DNA of 64,000 bases from Pseudomonadota bacterium (GTDB lineage: Bacteria > Pseudomonadota > Gammaproteobacteria > Steroidobacterales > Steroidobacteraceae): NCBI GenBank assembly GCA_016705325.1, contig JADIYJ010000012.1:62001-126000 (forward strand). Reading direction: 5' to 3'. A program made the position numbers and the translations under genes. The notes under the pieces are model-generated. The model ran no database searches. It had not been told where the DNA came from and saw only the letters and a program-made list of their open reading frames with translations. This document shows positions 10,393 through 19,605 of this stretch, in pieces (within the stretch, counting starts at the first letter, position 1; each line of letters starts with the position of its first letter).

Positions 10393-11573
10393 CAGCGTGA
10401 CCCCCGCTCGCGGCTCGCATCGGGCGCAGCTCCGGCCGGCGCGGCCTCAGTTTCAGCCCGGGGCTGTACTGTGTCAGGCACCTGGCGCTGCTCATCGAGC
10501 GTCAGCGTGCGGGTGCGGCCCTCGGTGAGCTTGTCGAGTGGCAGGTAGATCATGTTGCCCGTGCCCTTGGTGTCAACCAGCACCTTGTTGGTGTTGCCTA
10601 ACACCACTTCCAGGGTTTCGAAGTACAGGCGCTGGCGCGTGACGCCGGGCGCTCGCAGGTAGCTCGCGAGGAGCTGCGTGAAGCGCTGCGCTTCGCCCTC
10701 GGCGTCGGCGACGATGCGAGCCTTGTAGGCGGCTGCATCCTCCGATTGCCGCGCGGCCGAACCCTTGGCTTTCGGCAGGATGTCGTTGGCGTATGCCTGC
10801 GCTTCCAGGGCGAGGCGCTCGCGGTCTTCGCGTGCCTTGATGGCGTCGCGCTGCGAACTCTGGACCTGTTCCGGCACGCTGACGCCCTGCAGGTTGACCG
10901 TCGTCACTTCGATGCCGGTCTTGTACGCATCGAGCGTACGCTGGATCAGTTCCTTGGTCCTGGCCGTGATTTCCTGGCGACCCTGCTCGAGCACGAAGTC
11001 GAGCTGGCTGCGACCGACGATCTCGCGGATAGCGCTTTCGGCGACTTCCTTCAACGTCTGTTCGGGATCGCGCACGTTGAACGCGAACGCCACCGGCTCG
11101 GCACGCCGGTACTGCACGGCGATATTGATGTCGACGAGGTTTTCGTCCGACGTGAGCATGCGCGTCTGGTCGGTCACGCCCTCGACGGTCTCGACGTTGA
11201 TGATCTGGCGCGCTTCGACGGGCCACGGCACGTGCCAACGCAGGCCAGGTTCAGTCGCTGCGACGAACCGGCCGAAACGCGTGACCACGCCACGTTCGGC
11301 GGCGTCGACCACGTAGAAGCCGGTCAGCGCCCAGACACCGACCAGCACCAGCGCGACCGTGCTGAAGCCGAAACCGCGCATGGCCCTGCTGCCACCGCCG
11401 AATCCAGCGCCGCCGCCGTCACGGCCACCGTCGTCGCCGCCACCACCTTTGCCCCCGAACATCCGGGACAGTTTGCGTTGCAAGTTGCGCAGGGCCTCGT
11501 CGAGATCGGCCGCTCCCTTGTCGGGGCGGTTGCCCCAGGGATTGCGATTCTTGCCCGGGTCGTTCCAGGCCAT
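10392..11573 (-). CDS. hflK: FtsH protease modulator HflK
   Basis: 393 residues from the ATG that begins MAWNDPGKNRNPWG, the usual HflK start; a longer in-frame extension upstream runs back into hflX and is not family-like. A Gly/Asp-rich cytosolic tail (about 40-75) precedes one transmembrane helix (FSTVALVLVGVWALTGFYVV), then the SPFH domain (RGVVTRFGRFVAATEPGLRW) and an Ala/Arg-rich coiled stretch. Partner of HflC in the FtsH-HflKC complex. The gene follows hflX by 77 bases. Confidence 0.95.
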   Translation of the reverse strand: MAWNDPGKNRNPWGNRPDKGAADLDEALRNLQRKLSRMFGGKGGGGDDGGRDGGGAGFGGGSRAMRGFGFSTVALVLVGVWALTGFYVVDAAERGVVTRFGRFVAATEPGLRWHVPWPVEARQIINVETVEGVTDQTRMLTSDENLVDINIAVQYRRAEPVAFAFNVRDPEQTLKEVAESAIREIVGRSQLDFVLEQGRQEITARTKELIQRTLDAYKTGIEVTTVNLQGVSVPEQVQSSQRDAIKAREDRERLALEAQAYANDILPKAKGSAARQSEDAAAYKARIVADAEGEAQRFTQLLASYLRAPGVTRQRLYFETLEVVLGNTNKVLVDTKGTGNMIYLPLDKLTEGRTRTLTLDEQRQVPDTVQPRAETEAAPAGAAPDASRERGSR

Positions 11574-11650
11574 GGGTGGGAGTGCTCCGGATGCTTTGTC
11601 TTTCAGGGACTTGAAGGCGAATCCCAGGCGTTGCTTGCGGGCGTCGGCCG

Positions 11651-12997
11651 TCATGCCACGCCCCGGGTCGCCGAAGATTCGTTGGATTGTAGAAACCGCC
11701 CCTCGTCGGCACAAGGTGCGTTTGCCGTCGGCAGCTCGATCCCGTCGTCACGGCAGATGCGTTCGAGGTCCTGCCGGCGGAGGCTGATCTCGACCTCGAC
11801 GACGCCGTCCGCCAGCGTCTTGTGCGACATGACCGCTCCCGCGGCAAAGAGCCGGGCCCTGGCGCGCCCGGCCCGTGGTGGCAGGCGCAGGGTACAGCGG
11901 CAGAGATCGGCGCCGAGCGCCTGATGCAGCGCCTGCAGCAACAGCTCGAGCCCCGCGCCACTGTGCGCCGAGAGCCAGACCCGGTCGATGCGACCGTCGG
12001 CGCCCGTTTCCGACCGCGGCAGTTCGCCCGTGCGGTCGATCTTGTTGTAGACCGCGATCTGCCGCACGCCCTGCGCGCCGATCGACTCGAGCACCTCGTC
12101 GACCTGTGCGATGCGGTCGTTGCGCTCGGGATCGGACGCATCGATCACGTGCAGCAGCAGGTCGGCTTCGCGCGCTTCCTGCAGCGTCGAGCGGAATGCG
12201 GCGACCAGTTCATGCGGCAGGTCGCGCACGAAGCCGACGGTATCGGCGAGCGCCGTCTCCAGGCCCGGCGCCAGGTGCAGGCGGCGCACGGTCGGATCGA
12301 GCGTCGCGAACAACTGGTCGGCTGCATACGCATCGGCGCGCGTGAGGCGGTTGAACAGGGTCGACTTGCCGGCGTTGGTGTAACCGACCAGCGCGATCGT
12401 CGGCACTTCCTGCCGCCGGCGTTCCTGCCGCGTGGTTTCACGCTGCTGCAGCACTTTCTCGATGCGATCGTTGAGGGTCTTGATGCGCTTGCCGATCAGG
12501 CGGCGGTCGGTTTCGAGCTGGGTTTCACCCGGTCCGCGCAGGCCGATGCCACCGCCGCGCTGGCGCTCCAGATGGGTCCATCCGCGCACGAGACGCGTGG
12601 ACATGTGCTGCAACTGCGCGAGTTCGACCTGCAACTTGCCTTCGAACGTGCGCGCGCGTTGCGCGAAGATGTCGAGGATCAGGCCGCTGCGGTCGAGCAC
12701 GCGGCACTGCAGTTCCTTTTCGAGATTGCGTTCCTGGCTGGGGCTCAGCGCGCCGTCGATGACGACGAGATCGGCGGCAAGCGCCTTGACGCGCGCGCGC
12801 AGCTCTTCGACCTTGCCGGACCCGATCAGGAAGCGGGAATCGGCAGCCTTGCGGGTGGGCGCCAGCACCTCAAGTACCTGCGCGCCGGCCGAACGCGCGA
12901 GTGCACCGAACTCCTCGACGCGATCGGGTTCAGGGGCTCGACCGAGCCCCACACAGACCAGGATCGCGCGTTCGCCGCTGGCCGGCCTTTCGAACAA
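11651..12997 (-). CDS. hflX: Ribosome-associated GTPase HflX
   Basis: 448 residues. GTPase that binds the 50S subunit and rescues or splits stalled ribosomes. N-terminal HflX domain with the nucleotide-contact loop GGGIGLRGPGETQLETDRR at about 148-166, then the G domain: GYTNAGKST (205-213), the DPT switch (LDPTVRRLHL), DTVGFVRDLP and NKID. The start codon is TTG (12995-12997), preceded by GGGAG. hfq lies 26 bases upstream on the same strand, the conserved order. Confidence 0.95.
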   Translation of the reverse strand: MFERPASGERAILVCVGLGRAPEPDRVEEFGALARSAGAQVLEVLAPTRKAADSRFLIGSGKVEELRARVKALAADLVVIDGALSPSQERNLEKELQCRVLDRSGLILDIFAQRARTFEGKLQVELAQLQHMSTRLVRGWTHLERQRGGGIGLRGPGETQLETDRRLIGKRIKTLNDRIEKVLQQRETTRQERRRQEVPTIALVGYTNAGKSTLFNRLTRADAYAADQLFATLDPTVRRLHLAPGLETALADTVGFVRDLPHELVAAFRSTLQEAREADLLLHVIDASDPERNDRIAQVDEVLESIGAQGVRQIAVYNKIDRTGELPRSETGADGRIDRVWLSAHSGAGLELLLQALHQALGADLCRCTLRLPPRAGRARARLFAAGAVMSHKTLADGVVEVEISLRRQDLERICRDDGIELPTANAPCADEGRFLQSNESSATRGVA

Positions 12998-13023
12998 TGC
13001 TCCCTGCCCTCGCCTGGTCCGGC

Positions 13024-13284
13024 TCAGCCCGCGGGGGCGTCCTCGAGCGGCGGCAGGTCGTCATCGCCCGCCGGCAGGCGCACGTTGCGGGCCGGCACGA
13101 TCGTCGAGATTGCGTGCTTGTAGACCATCTGGCTCACGCTGTTGCGCAGCAGGACCACGAACTGGTCGAACGAGTCGATCTGGCCCTGCAGCTTGATGCC
13201 GTTGACCAGATAGATGGAAACAGGGATGCGCTCCTTGCGCAGCGCGTTCAGGAAAGGATCCTGCAGGGACTGGCCCTTGGCCAT
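13024..13284 (-). CDS. hfq: RNA chaperone Hfq
   Basis: 86 residues. Hexameric Sm-like protein that pairs small RNAs with mRNAs. Sm1 carries [20 protein letters not shown] and [20 protein letters not shown], Sm2 carries [17 protein letters not shown]. The ATG at 13284 is preceded by GGAG eight bases away. The acidic tail ([13 protein letters not shown]) is short. Flanked by miaA upstream and hflX downstream, the standard order. Confidence 0.98.
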   Translation of the reverse strand: MAKGQSLQDPFLNALRKERIPVSIYLVNGIKLQGQIDSFDQFVVLLRNSVSQMVYKHAISTIVPARNVRLPAGDDDLPPLEDAPAG

Positions 13285-13388
13285 TGTTATCGTCTCCTTT
13301 TTTCTCTGGTGCCGTTCGTTCCTGCACAGCTTCTTCCGTGAAACGGCCCGCCTGGATGACCCAGGCTCCCAGCAAGAACGGGCCCAGT

Positions 13389-14363
13389 CTAGCACAGGGG
13401 TTTCGCGCCAATTTTCTCGGCCGCGCTGGACATGGCGTCGTATATCGGGACGAGATCGCGTTCTGCAAGGGACGACACCCAGGCAATGGCCGGATCGCCA
13501 CGGAGCCACGTCAGCTGACGCTTGGCCAGGTTGCGGGTCGCCTGCCGGGCGGCGGCCACGGCCTCCTCCAGGCTGCACTCGCCGGCGAGATACTGCCAGA
13601 GCTGGCGGTAGCCGACGGCCCGCAAGCTGGGCAGGTCCGGGCCAAGGTCACCCCGCGCCTGCAGCGCCCTGACCTCGTCCACCAGCCCGGCCGCGACCAT
13701 CTGGTCGAACCGCGCATTGATCCGGACGTACAGTTCCGGCCGCGACACGGGCATCAGGGCGAACCGCGCGAGACGGACCGCGGGGGGTTCGGACTGCTGC
13801 TGCAGGTCTGACAGTCGTTCGCCGGTGAGCTGCAGGACTTCGAGCGCCCGCTGGATCCGCTGGGCATCCGCGGGTTGAATCCGGCTCGCCGCGACCGGGT
13901 CGCGCGCAGCGAGTTCGGCATGCATGGCGGGCCAGCCGGTCGCTTGTGCGACCAGGTCCAGGGCGGCGCGCACCTGCGGGTCGGCTGCGGGCAACGGCGC
14001 AAGCCCGTGGGTCAGTGCGCGGTAGTACAGCATCGTGCCGCCCACCAGCAGGGGGACCCGGCCGCGCGCGCGAATCTCGGCGATGCACCGCAGGGCGTCG
14101 CGCAGGAACCGTCCCGCGGAATACGGCTCCGACGCATCGCAGATGTCGATGAGGTGATGCGGCACGGCCGCGCGTTCGGCCGGCGACGGCTTCGACGTGC
14201 CGATGTCCATGCCGCGATAGACCAGCGCCGAATCCACGCTGACGATTTCGAGCGGAAAGCGCCGGGCCAGCTGCAGGGCGAGCGCGGTCTTGCCCGTGCA
14301 CGTCGGCCCCATCAGGCCGACGGCGTCGGGGGCTTCGTCGATTGCCTTTGCTGGAGTTTTCAC
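13389..14363 (-). CDS. miaA: tRNA dimethylallyltransferase
   Basis: 324 residues from a GTG start. Transfers a dimethylallyl group to A37 of tRNAs reading UNN codons. P-loop GPTCTGKT near the N-terminus, [33 protein letters not shown] and [10 protein letters not shown] are all present. I prefer the GTG at 14361-14363 because it overlaps the mutL stop in a GTGA junction, a typical coupled start, and the longer ATG version would add 24 atypical residues inside mutL. Confidence 0.93.
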   Translation of the reverse strand: MKTPAKAIDEAPDAVGLMGPTCTGKTALALQLARRFPLEIVSVDSALVYRGMDIGTSKPSPAERAAVPHHLIDICDASEPYSAGRFLRDALRCIAEIRARGRVPLLVGGTMLYYRALTHGLAPLPAADPQVRAALDLVAQATGWPAMHAELAARDPVAASRIQPADAQRIQRALEVLQLTGERLSDLQQQSEPPAVRLARFALMPVSRPELYVRINARFDQMVAAGLVDEVRALQARGDLGPDLPSLRAVGYRQLWQYLAGECSLEEAVAAARQATRNLAKRQLTWLRGDPAIAWVSSLAERDLVPIYDAMSSAAEKIGAKPLC

Positions 14364-16135
14364 CTGCCGCGCAGGAACAGCCGGTCGAGGTCGTCCATGC
14401 TGACAAACGACCAGGTGGGACGTCCGTGCACGCACTGATCACTGCGCACGGTCTGCTCCATTTCCCGGAGCAGCGCATTCATCTCGGGTACGGTCAGCCG
14501 ACGGTTGGCGCGCACGGCCTGGTGACAGGCCATGGTGCCGAGCGCGCGGTCGAAGGCCACCGTCGTTGCGGCCCGGCCCTGCTCGCGCAGATCCGCAATC
14601 ATGTCCTTGAGCAAGGCGGCGGCATCGATGCCGGGCAACAGGGCCGGCGTCGATCGCAGCAGCACGCACGCAGGACCGCCGCGATCAATATCGAGGCCGA
14701 GGCTCGCGAACAACCCGGCATGCGATTCCGCCTCGTCCGCATCGGCGACCGCGACCTGGACCGCAATCGGCACCAGCAGCGGCTGTGCTGGCAAGCGGTC
14801 GGACTGCATCGAGGCCTTCAGCCGCTCGTACGTGGTGCGCTCGTGCGCGGCATGCATGTCGACCAGCACGAGGCCACCTCGCGCCTGCGCGAGGATGTAG
14901 ACGCCATGCAGCTGCGCGATGGCGTAGCCGAGGGGATGTTCGGCGTCGGGGGCGGCGGCGTCCGCTGCTGCGATCTCGCGCACCCCGCCAAGGCGAGCAT
15001 AGAGGTCCGTCGCCGTGAGCTGCTGGCCCGCGGCCGCGGGGTTGAGGGTCAGGGGACAGGGGTTAGTCGAAAAGGCGTTGCCGGGCAGTGACCAGTCGGC
15101 GCGAGCGGCAGGAATCGCATCGGCCGCGGACTGCGTCGGTCGCGTTTCGGCGAGCGCGCGCTCGAGCGTGCGCCACAGGAAATCGTGGATCAGGCCGGGT
15201 TCGCGAAAACGCACCTCCAGTTTCTGCGGGTGCGCGTTCACGTCGACGCGCGCGGGGTCCATCTCGAGGAACAGCACGTACGCGGGATGGCGGCCATGGA
15301 ACAGCACGTCGCGATAGGCGAGCCGTACCGCACTGGCGATGAGCCTGTCGCGCAGCGGCCGGCCGTTGAGGAAGAAGTACTGCTGGTCGGCCTGGCTGCG
15401 TGCGTACGTCGGCAGGCAGAACCAGCCGTGCAGCCGCATGCCCGACCCTTCGTGCTCGAGCTTCATTGCGTTGGCGATGAATTCCTCGCCCAGCATCGCC
15501 GCAACGCGGGCATCGCGCGACCGCTCGTCGCGTGCCGGCGGATGATCGGCAAGCACCTTGCGCGCAGACGAGAGCCGGAATCCCACGTCGAAACGGCTGA
15601 GCGCAAGCCGTTCCACCAGCCGTTCGATCTGCGCCAGCTCCGTGCGCTCAGAGCGCAGGAACTTGCGCCGGGCGGGCACGTTGAAGAACAGGTCGCGGAC
15701 CTCGACTGTCGTGCCGTGCGGATGCGGGTGCGGCGCGGGGCCCGTCAAGGTGCCGTCGACGGCGGCAACCATGTGCGCCGCCTCAGCTGCGCGCGGACGC
15801 GAAACCATCCGCATGCGCGACACCGACGCGATGCTCGGCAGGGCCTCGCCGCGGAAACCCAGCGTGCGCACCGCCTCGAGGTCATCGATGCTGCCGATCT
15901 TGCTGGTGGCATGACGGGCCAGGGCGAGCAGCAGCTCGTCCGCGGCGATCCCCATGCCGTCGTCCCGCACACGACACAGTTCAGCGCCGCCCTTCTCGAC
16001 CTCGATGTCGATCGCCAGCGCTCCGGCATCGAGGCTGTTCTCGACCAGTTCCTTGATCACGGACGCCGGGCGCTCGACCACCTCGCCGGCAGCGATCTGG
16101 TGAACGAGTTGCTCGGGCAGGACCCGGATCGTCAT
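14360..16135 (-). CDS. mutL: DNA mismatch repair protein MutL
   Basis: 591 residues from the ATG at 16135 (MTIRVLPEQLVHQIAAGEVV). GHKL ATPase motifs ELVENSLDAGA, DDGMGI and TLGFRGEALPSI are present. The C-terminal domain has DMHAAHERTTYE at about 426-437 (DQHA(X)2E(X)4E motif with Q replaced by M), ACHQAVRA and CVHGRP, so this MutL is predicted to be the endonuclease-active type, unlike E. coli MutL. The linker near residue 355-367 contains NPCPLTLNP, encoded by a C-rich repeat-like insertion (15040-15070). A longer in-frame start upstream is not family-like. Confidence 0.96.
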   Translation of the reverse strand: MTIRVLPEQLVHQIAAGEVVERPASVIKELVENSLDAGALAIDIEVEKGGAELCRVRDDGMGIAADELLLALARHATSKIGSIDDLEAVRTLGFRGEALPSIASVSRMRMVSRPRAAEAAHMVAAVDGTLTGPAPHPHPHGTTVEVRDLFFNVPARRKFLRSERTELAQIERLVERLALSRFDVGFRLSSARKVLADHPPARDERSRDARVAAMLGEEFIANAMKLEHEGSGMRLHGWFCLPTYARSQADQQYFFLNGRPLRDRLIASAVRLAYRDVLFHGRHPAYVLFLEMDPARVDVNAHPQKLEVRFREPGLIHDFLWRTLERALAETRPTQSAADAIPAARADWSLPGNAFSTNPCPLTLNPAAAGQQLTATDLYARLGGVREIAAADAAAPDAEHPLGYAIAQLHGVYILAQARGGLVLVDMHAAHERTTYERLKASMQSDRLPAQPLLVPIAVQVAVADADEAESHAGLFASLGLDIDRGGPACVLLRSTPALLPGIDAAALLKDMIADLREQGRAATTVAFDRALGTMACHQAVRANRRLTVPEMNALLREMEQTVRSDQCVHGRPTWSFVSMDDLDRLFLRGR

Positions 16136-16196
16136 GGCAGGCAGGAGAGTCTTGGCGGCTCGCGCCGGGTGCGCGAGCATAGCAAAGCGCAGGGAA

Positions 16197-17540
16197 TCAG
16201 CGTCCTGCGACGGCCGTGCCGGCGTCCGCCATGCCGCCCCGCTGCGCGGCCACGATGGCTGCGAGTTTCGAGCCGGGCGGCGGGTTGTCGTACCAGTAGT
16301 TGCGCACGCCCGTGCGCACAGCCGCGGCAATGCGTGACTGGTGCTCGGGATCGCGCAGGCGCCGTTCGTCGGTCGCGTTCGAGATGAACGCTGTCTCGAC
16401 CAGCATCGAAGGAATGTCCGGCGACTTCAGCACGATGAAGCCCGCGTGCCGGACACGCGGCGTGCCATGCGTATTGCTCACCCCGCGCAGTGCAGTCAGA
16501 ACGCTGTCGGCCGCTTCGACGCTGTCGCTGATCGATTCCTTCTGCGTGACGTCGAGCAGCACCGATGCCAGCACGTCGTCGCTGTCGTCGAGCGAGACGC
16601 CACCTTTCAGGTCCGCTGCGTTTTCGGTGTCTGCCAGCCACTTCGCCGCCTCGTCGCTGGCGCCACGCAGCGACAACACGTAGACCGACGAACCGCTCAC
16701 GGCACGGTTCTGCACGGAGTCGGCGTGAATGGAGACGAACATGTCGGCGCCGAGGCTTCGCGCCTTGCGCGTGCGGCCACCCAGGGTGATGAAATAGTCG
16801 CCCTCACGGATCAGGACGGCCTGCATGCCGTCTTCTGCGTTGATTTCCGCCGCGAGCTTGCGCGCGATCGCGAGCGTGACGTCTTTCTCGCGCGTGCCGC
16901 CCCGGCCGATCGCGCCAGGATCCTGTCCCCCGTGGCCGGCGTCGATCGCGATGACCAGGTCGCGGCCCTTGACGGCCGGACTCGCCACCTTCGTCGGCAA
17001 CGGAGTCGGCTCGGTGACCTTCGGCACCGCGGGCGCAGCCACTGCGCGCGAGGTGTCGGCGACCATGGCGAGCACCTCGTTGCCCGCAGGCGGCGTGCGT
17101 GCTGCATTCATCGGCGCCGCGACGACCACTGGCGAGCCAGGCAGTTCGACGACCAGGCGATGCCCGGCGCTGCCATCAGGGCCAACCACGAAACTGCGCG
17201 GTTTCAGCGCCTCGGCCAGGTCGAGGACGAAGCGCAGGCCCTGCCCTTGCTGTGGTCCCGAACGCAGCGACTTCACCGGGCCCTGTCCCGACGGCAGCGA
17301 TTCGTTCGCCGGCAGGGTCGTGTTCGCGAGATCGACGACGACACGATCGGGGTGGTCGAGCGTGAAGACGTCGTATTCGACGGGCGCCGACAATTCGATG
17401 ACCAGTCGTGTGCCTTCCGGACCGGACCACAACCTGACATCGGTGACGCGTGCGGTGTTCGCCCACGCGGGCAACCAGGCCAACGACAGCACCAGCCAGG
17501 CAAGCTGCAGAGCGGTTGAACGGAGCCTGCGCGTCAGCAT
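16197..17540 (-). CDS. amiB: N-acetylmuramoyl-L-alanine amidase (AmiB/AmiC type)
   Basis: 447 residues. Periplasmic zinc amidase that cleaves the peptide from glycan strands during cell separation. Signal peptide 1-27 (LAWLPAWA end), AMIN domain about 30-135 (RVTDVRLWSGPEGTRLVIEL), a linker, and the Amidase_3 domain from about 195 with the zinc ligands in IDAGHGGQDPGAIG, TREKDVTLA, SIHAD and the catalytic Glu in VETAFISN. No LysM domain is seen. An AT-rich 74-base gap with TATAAT on the minus strand (17582-17587) separates it from tsaE, so it may have its own promoter. Confidence 0.95.
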   Translation of the reverse strand: MLTRRLRSTALQLAWLVLSLAWLPAWANTARVTDVRLWSGPEGTRLVIELSAPVEYDVFTLDHPDRVVVDLANTTLPANESLPSGQGPVKSLRSGPQQGQGLRFVLDLAEALKPRSFVVGPDGSAGHRLVVELPGSPVVVAAPMNAARTPPAGNEVLAMVADTSRAVAAPAVPKVTEPTPLPTKVASPAVKGRDLVIAIDAGHGGQDPGAIGRGGTREKDVTLAIARKLAAEINAEDGMQAVLIREGDYFITLGGRTRKARSLGADMFVSIHADSVQNRAVSGSSVYVLSLRGASDEAAKWLADTENAADLKGGVSLDDSDDVLASVLLDVTQKESISDSVEAADSVLTALRGVSNTHGTPRVRHAGFIVLKSPDIPSMLVETAFISNATDERRLRDPEHQSRIAAAVRTGVRNYWYDNPPPGSKLAAIVAAQRGGMADAGTAVAGR

Positions 17541-17614
17541 GGCGCGTAATCTACCGCGCCCGAGCCAGATATTTCAATAAAATTATAAGGATACGGGATG
17601 TTTATCAGGTACCG

Positions 17615-18082
17615 TCAGAGCCGCTCGAGCACGGCCCGACCTGCCGGCGAGCACGCCGCTGCAACAAGCTTGCGCGCATCCGGGCCGGCGTAGTCGAGCG
17701 TCAACGCCAGATCGGCTGCGTGCAGCCTGCCATGCGCCTTCTCCGGCCACTCCACCAGCAGTACCGAGCCCGCGACTCGCAGGTCACGCAGGCCAAGGTC
17801 ATCGAGTTCATCAGGATGCCGCAGCCGGTACAGGTCGCAGTGGGTGAAGTCGTGTCCCTGCAAACGGTACGGTTCGAGCAATGTGTACGTAGGGCTGCGG
17901 ACCGGACCGACGTGTCCCAGCTCCGCCAGCAACCCGCCCACCAGCGTCGTCTTGCCGGCGCCGAGTTCGCCGGAGAGCGTGATGAGCATCGACTCATCCG
18001 CAGGCGCGGCCAGCAGCGCTCGCGCAAGACGGGCACCGAACGCCCGCATCTCGTCCGCGCCACGGGCGACGTACTCCGTCAT
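17615..18082 (-). CDS. tsaE: tRNA threonylcarbamoyladenosine biosynthesis ATPase TsaE
   Basis: 155 residues. ATPase of the TsaBDE complex that makes t6A37 in tRNAs reading ANN codons. The P-loop SGELGAGKTT, switch SPTYTLLEPY and HCDLYRL are seen in order. The ATG at 18082 shares one base with the stop of nnr (TGATG), so it is coupled to it. A longer in-frame start inside nnr is unlikely. Confidence 0.95.
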   Translation of the reverse strand: MTEYVARGADEMRAFGARLARALLAAPADESMLITLSGELGAGKTTLVGGLLAELGHVGPVRSPTYTLLEPYRLQGHDFTHCDLYRLRHPDELDDLGLRDLRVAGSVLLVEWPEKAHGRLHAADLALTLDYAGPDARKLVAAACSPAGRAVLERL

Positions 18083-19560
18083 CACCGCGGGTTCACGCAG
18101 CCGCGCACCTGGTCGATGACATCGGTCGCCAGCAGGCCGCGTTCCCCGGTCGCGGCCGCGCGATCGCCCGCGCTGGCGTGAACGAACACGCCGGCCATCG
18201 CGGCAAGCGCGAGGTCGCCGCACTGTGCGGCGATGCCTGCAATCACACCGGTGAGAACATCGCCCATGCCGGCCACGGCCATGCCCGGGTTGCCGCGATC
18301 ACAGAGCCAGCCTGCACCCGCCTGCACCTGCACGATCGTGCCCGCGCCTTTCAGCACGATCACGCCGCCGTAACGCTGCTGCAGGGCGGCAGCGGCCGCC
18401 AGCCGATCACGCTGGATGTCGTCCGTCGTGACGCCCAGCAGGCGCGCTGCTTCGCCAGGATGCGGCGTCAGCACCCAGTGCCCGCACTTGCGCGGATTGC
18501 GCGCCAGCAGGTTGAGCGCGTCGGCATCGACGACGACAGGCTTCTGCGCAGCGAGCGCCGCGTCGAACACTTCCATTGCCCACGACGACTGGCCGAGGCC
18601 GGGTCCGAGTGCGAGCACCGTCGCGCGCTCGAGTCCGCGTTCCATGGCGCTGGCGCTGCCAACGGCGAGCGACATCAATTCGGGCCGCGAGACGAGCGCG
18701 CCAAGGCTTCGCGGGTGCGCCGCCACGGTGACGAGGCCCGCGCCCGCGCGCAGCGCGGCTGCCGCCGCGAGGTGCACTGCGCCACCCATGCCCGCGGCAC
18801 CGCCGATCACGAGTACGTGGCCGTGCCGCCCCTTGTGCGCCGTGCGTCCGCGCGCCGGCAACGCAGCCTGCACGACTGACTCGTCCAGCAGACTCAACGC
18901 GGGTTTCGACCCTTGGTAGGCACCCAGCGGCACGTCGAGGTCGTCGAACACGATCCTGCCCGCGTGGTCGGGCCCGGCGCCGAGATAGCAACCCACCTTG
19001 CGGCCGATGAACGTGACCGTGAGCTCGGCGCGCACCGCACAACCCAGCACGTGACCGCTATCCGCCTGCAGCCCGGATGGAATGTCGACGGCGACGACGG
19101 GCCGGTTCGCCTCATTGGTGGCGCGAATGCAGTCTGCCGCCGCGCCAGTGACGTCGCGGGCGAGTCCCGTGCCGAAGATCGCGTCGACGATGACTTCGCC
19201 CGCGCGCACCACCTGCGGCTGCCAGGGCTCGAGTTGCCCACCTGCCGCGACGAATTCGTCGTGAGCGCGAAGTGCGTCTCCGGTCAGGCTGCCGGGATCC
19301 GCGACTGCAACGAGGTGAACCCGGAGACCCTGCGCGCGGGCGAGTCGGGCAACCACGTAACCGTCGCCGCCGTTGTTGCCCGGCCCGCACAGCACGAGGA
19401 TCGAGCGCGCGTCCGGCCAGCACTGACGCAGCGCGTTGAGGGTCGCATGGCCCGCTCGCGTCATGAGTTCGTAGCCCGGAAGGTCGAAGCGCTCGATGGC
19501 TCGACGATCGAGTTCGCGCACTGCGGCGGCGGAGAAGAGCCCGGCGGGAAGCGGGTGCAT
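18082..19560 (-). CDS. nnr: Bifunctional NAD(P)H-hydrate repair enzyme (epimerase/dehydratase)
   Basis: 492 residues from MHPLPAGLFSAAAVREL. The N-terminal YjeF_N epimerase domain (about 1-215) holds GPGNNGGDGYVVARLA, DAIFGTGL and VAVDIPSGL. The C-terminal ADP-dependent dehydratase domain (about 225-490) holds GHVLVIGGAAGMGGA, DADALNLLA, LTPHPGEAARLL and GNPGMAVAGMGDVLTG. Repairs hydrated NADH/NADPH. First gene of the minus-strand block and divergent from queG; the 45 bases between hold both promoters. The frame runs open upstream into queG, but the ATG at 19560 is the family start. Confidence 0.95.
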   Translation of the reverse strand: MHPLPAGLFSAAAVRELDRRAIERFDLPGYELMTRAGHATLNALRQCWPDARSILVLCGPGNNGGDGYVVARLARAQGLRVHLVAVADPGSLTGDALRAHDEFVAAGGQLEPWQPQVVRAGEVIVDAIFGTGLARDVTGAAADCIRATNEANRPVVAVDIPSGLQADSGHVLGCAVRAELTVTFIGRKVGCYLGAGPDHAGRIVFDDLDVPLGAYQGSKPALSLLDESVVQAALPARGRTAHKGRHGHVLVIGGAAGMGGAVHLAAAAALRAGAGLVTVAAHPRSLGALVSRPELMSLAVGSASAMERGLERATVLALGPGLGQSSWAMEVFDAALAAQKPVVVDADALNLLARNPRKCGHWVLTPHPGEAARLLGVTTDDIQRDRLAAAAALQQRYGGVIVLKGAGTIVQVQAGAGWLCDRGNPGMAVAGMGDVLTGVIAGIAAQCGDLALAAMAGVFVHASAGDRAAATGERGLLATDVIDQVRGCVNPR

Positions 19561-19605
19561 CGGGCAATTATACTGCCCGCCCACTCGTCCGGTCCGTACC
19601 GTCCC

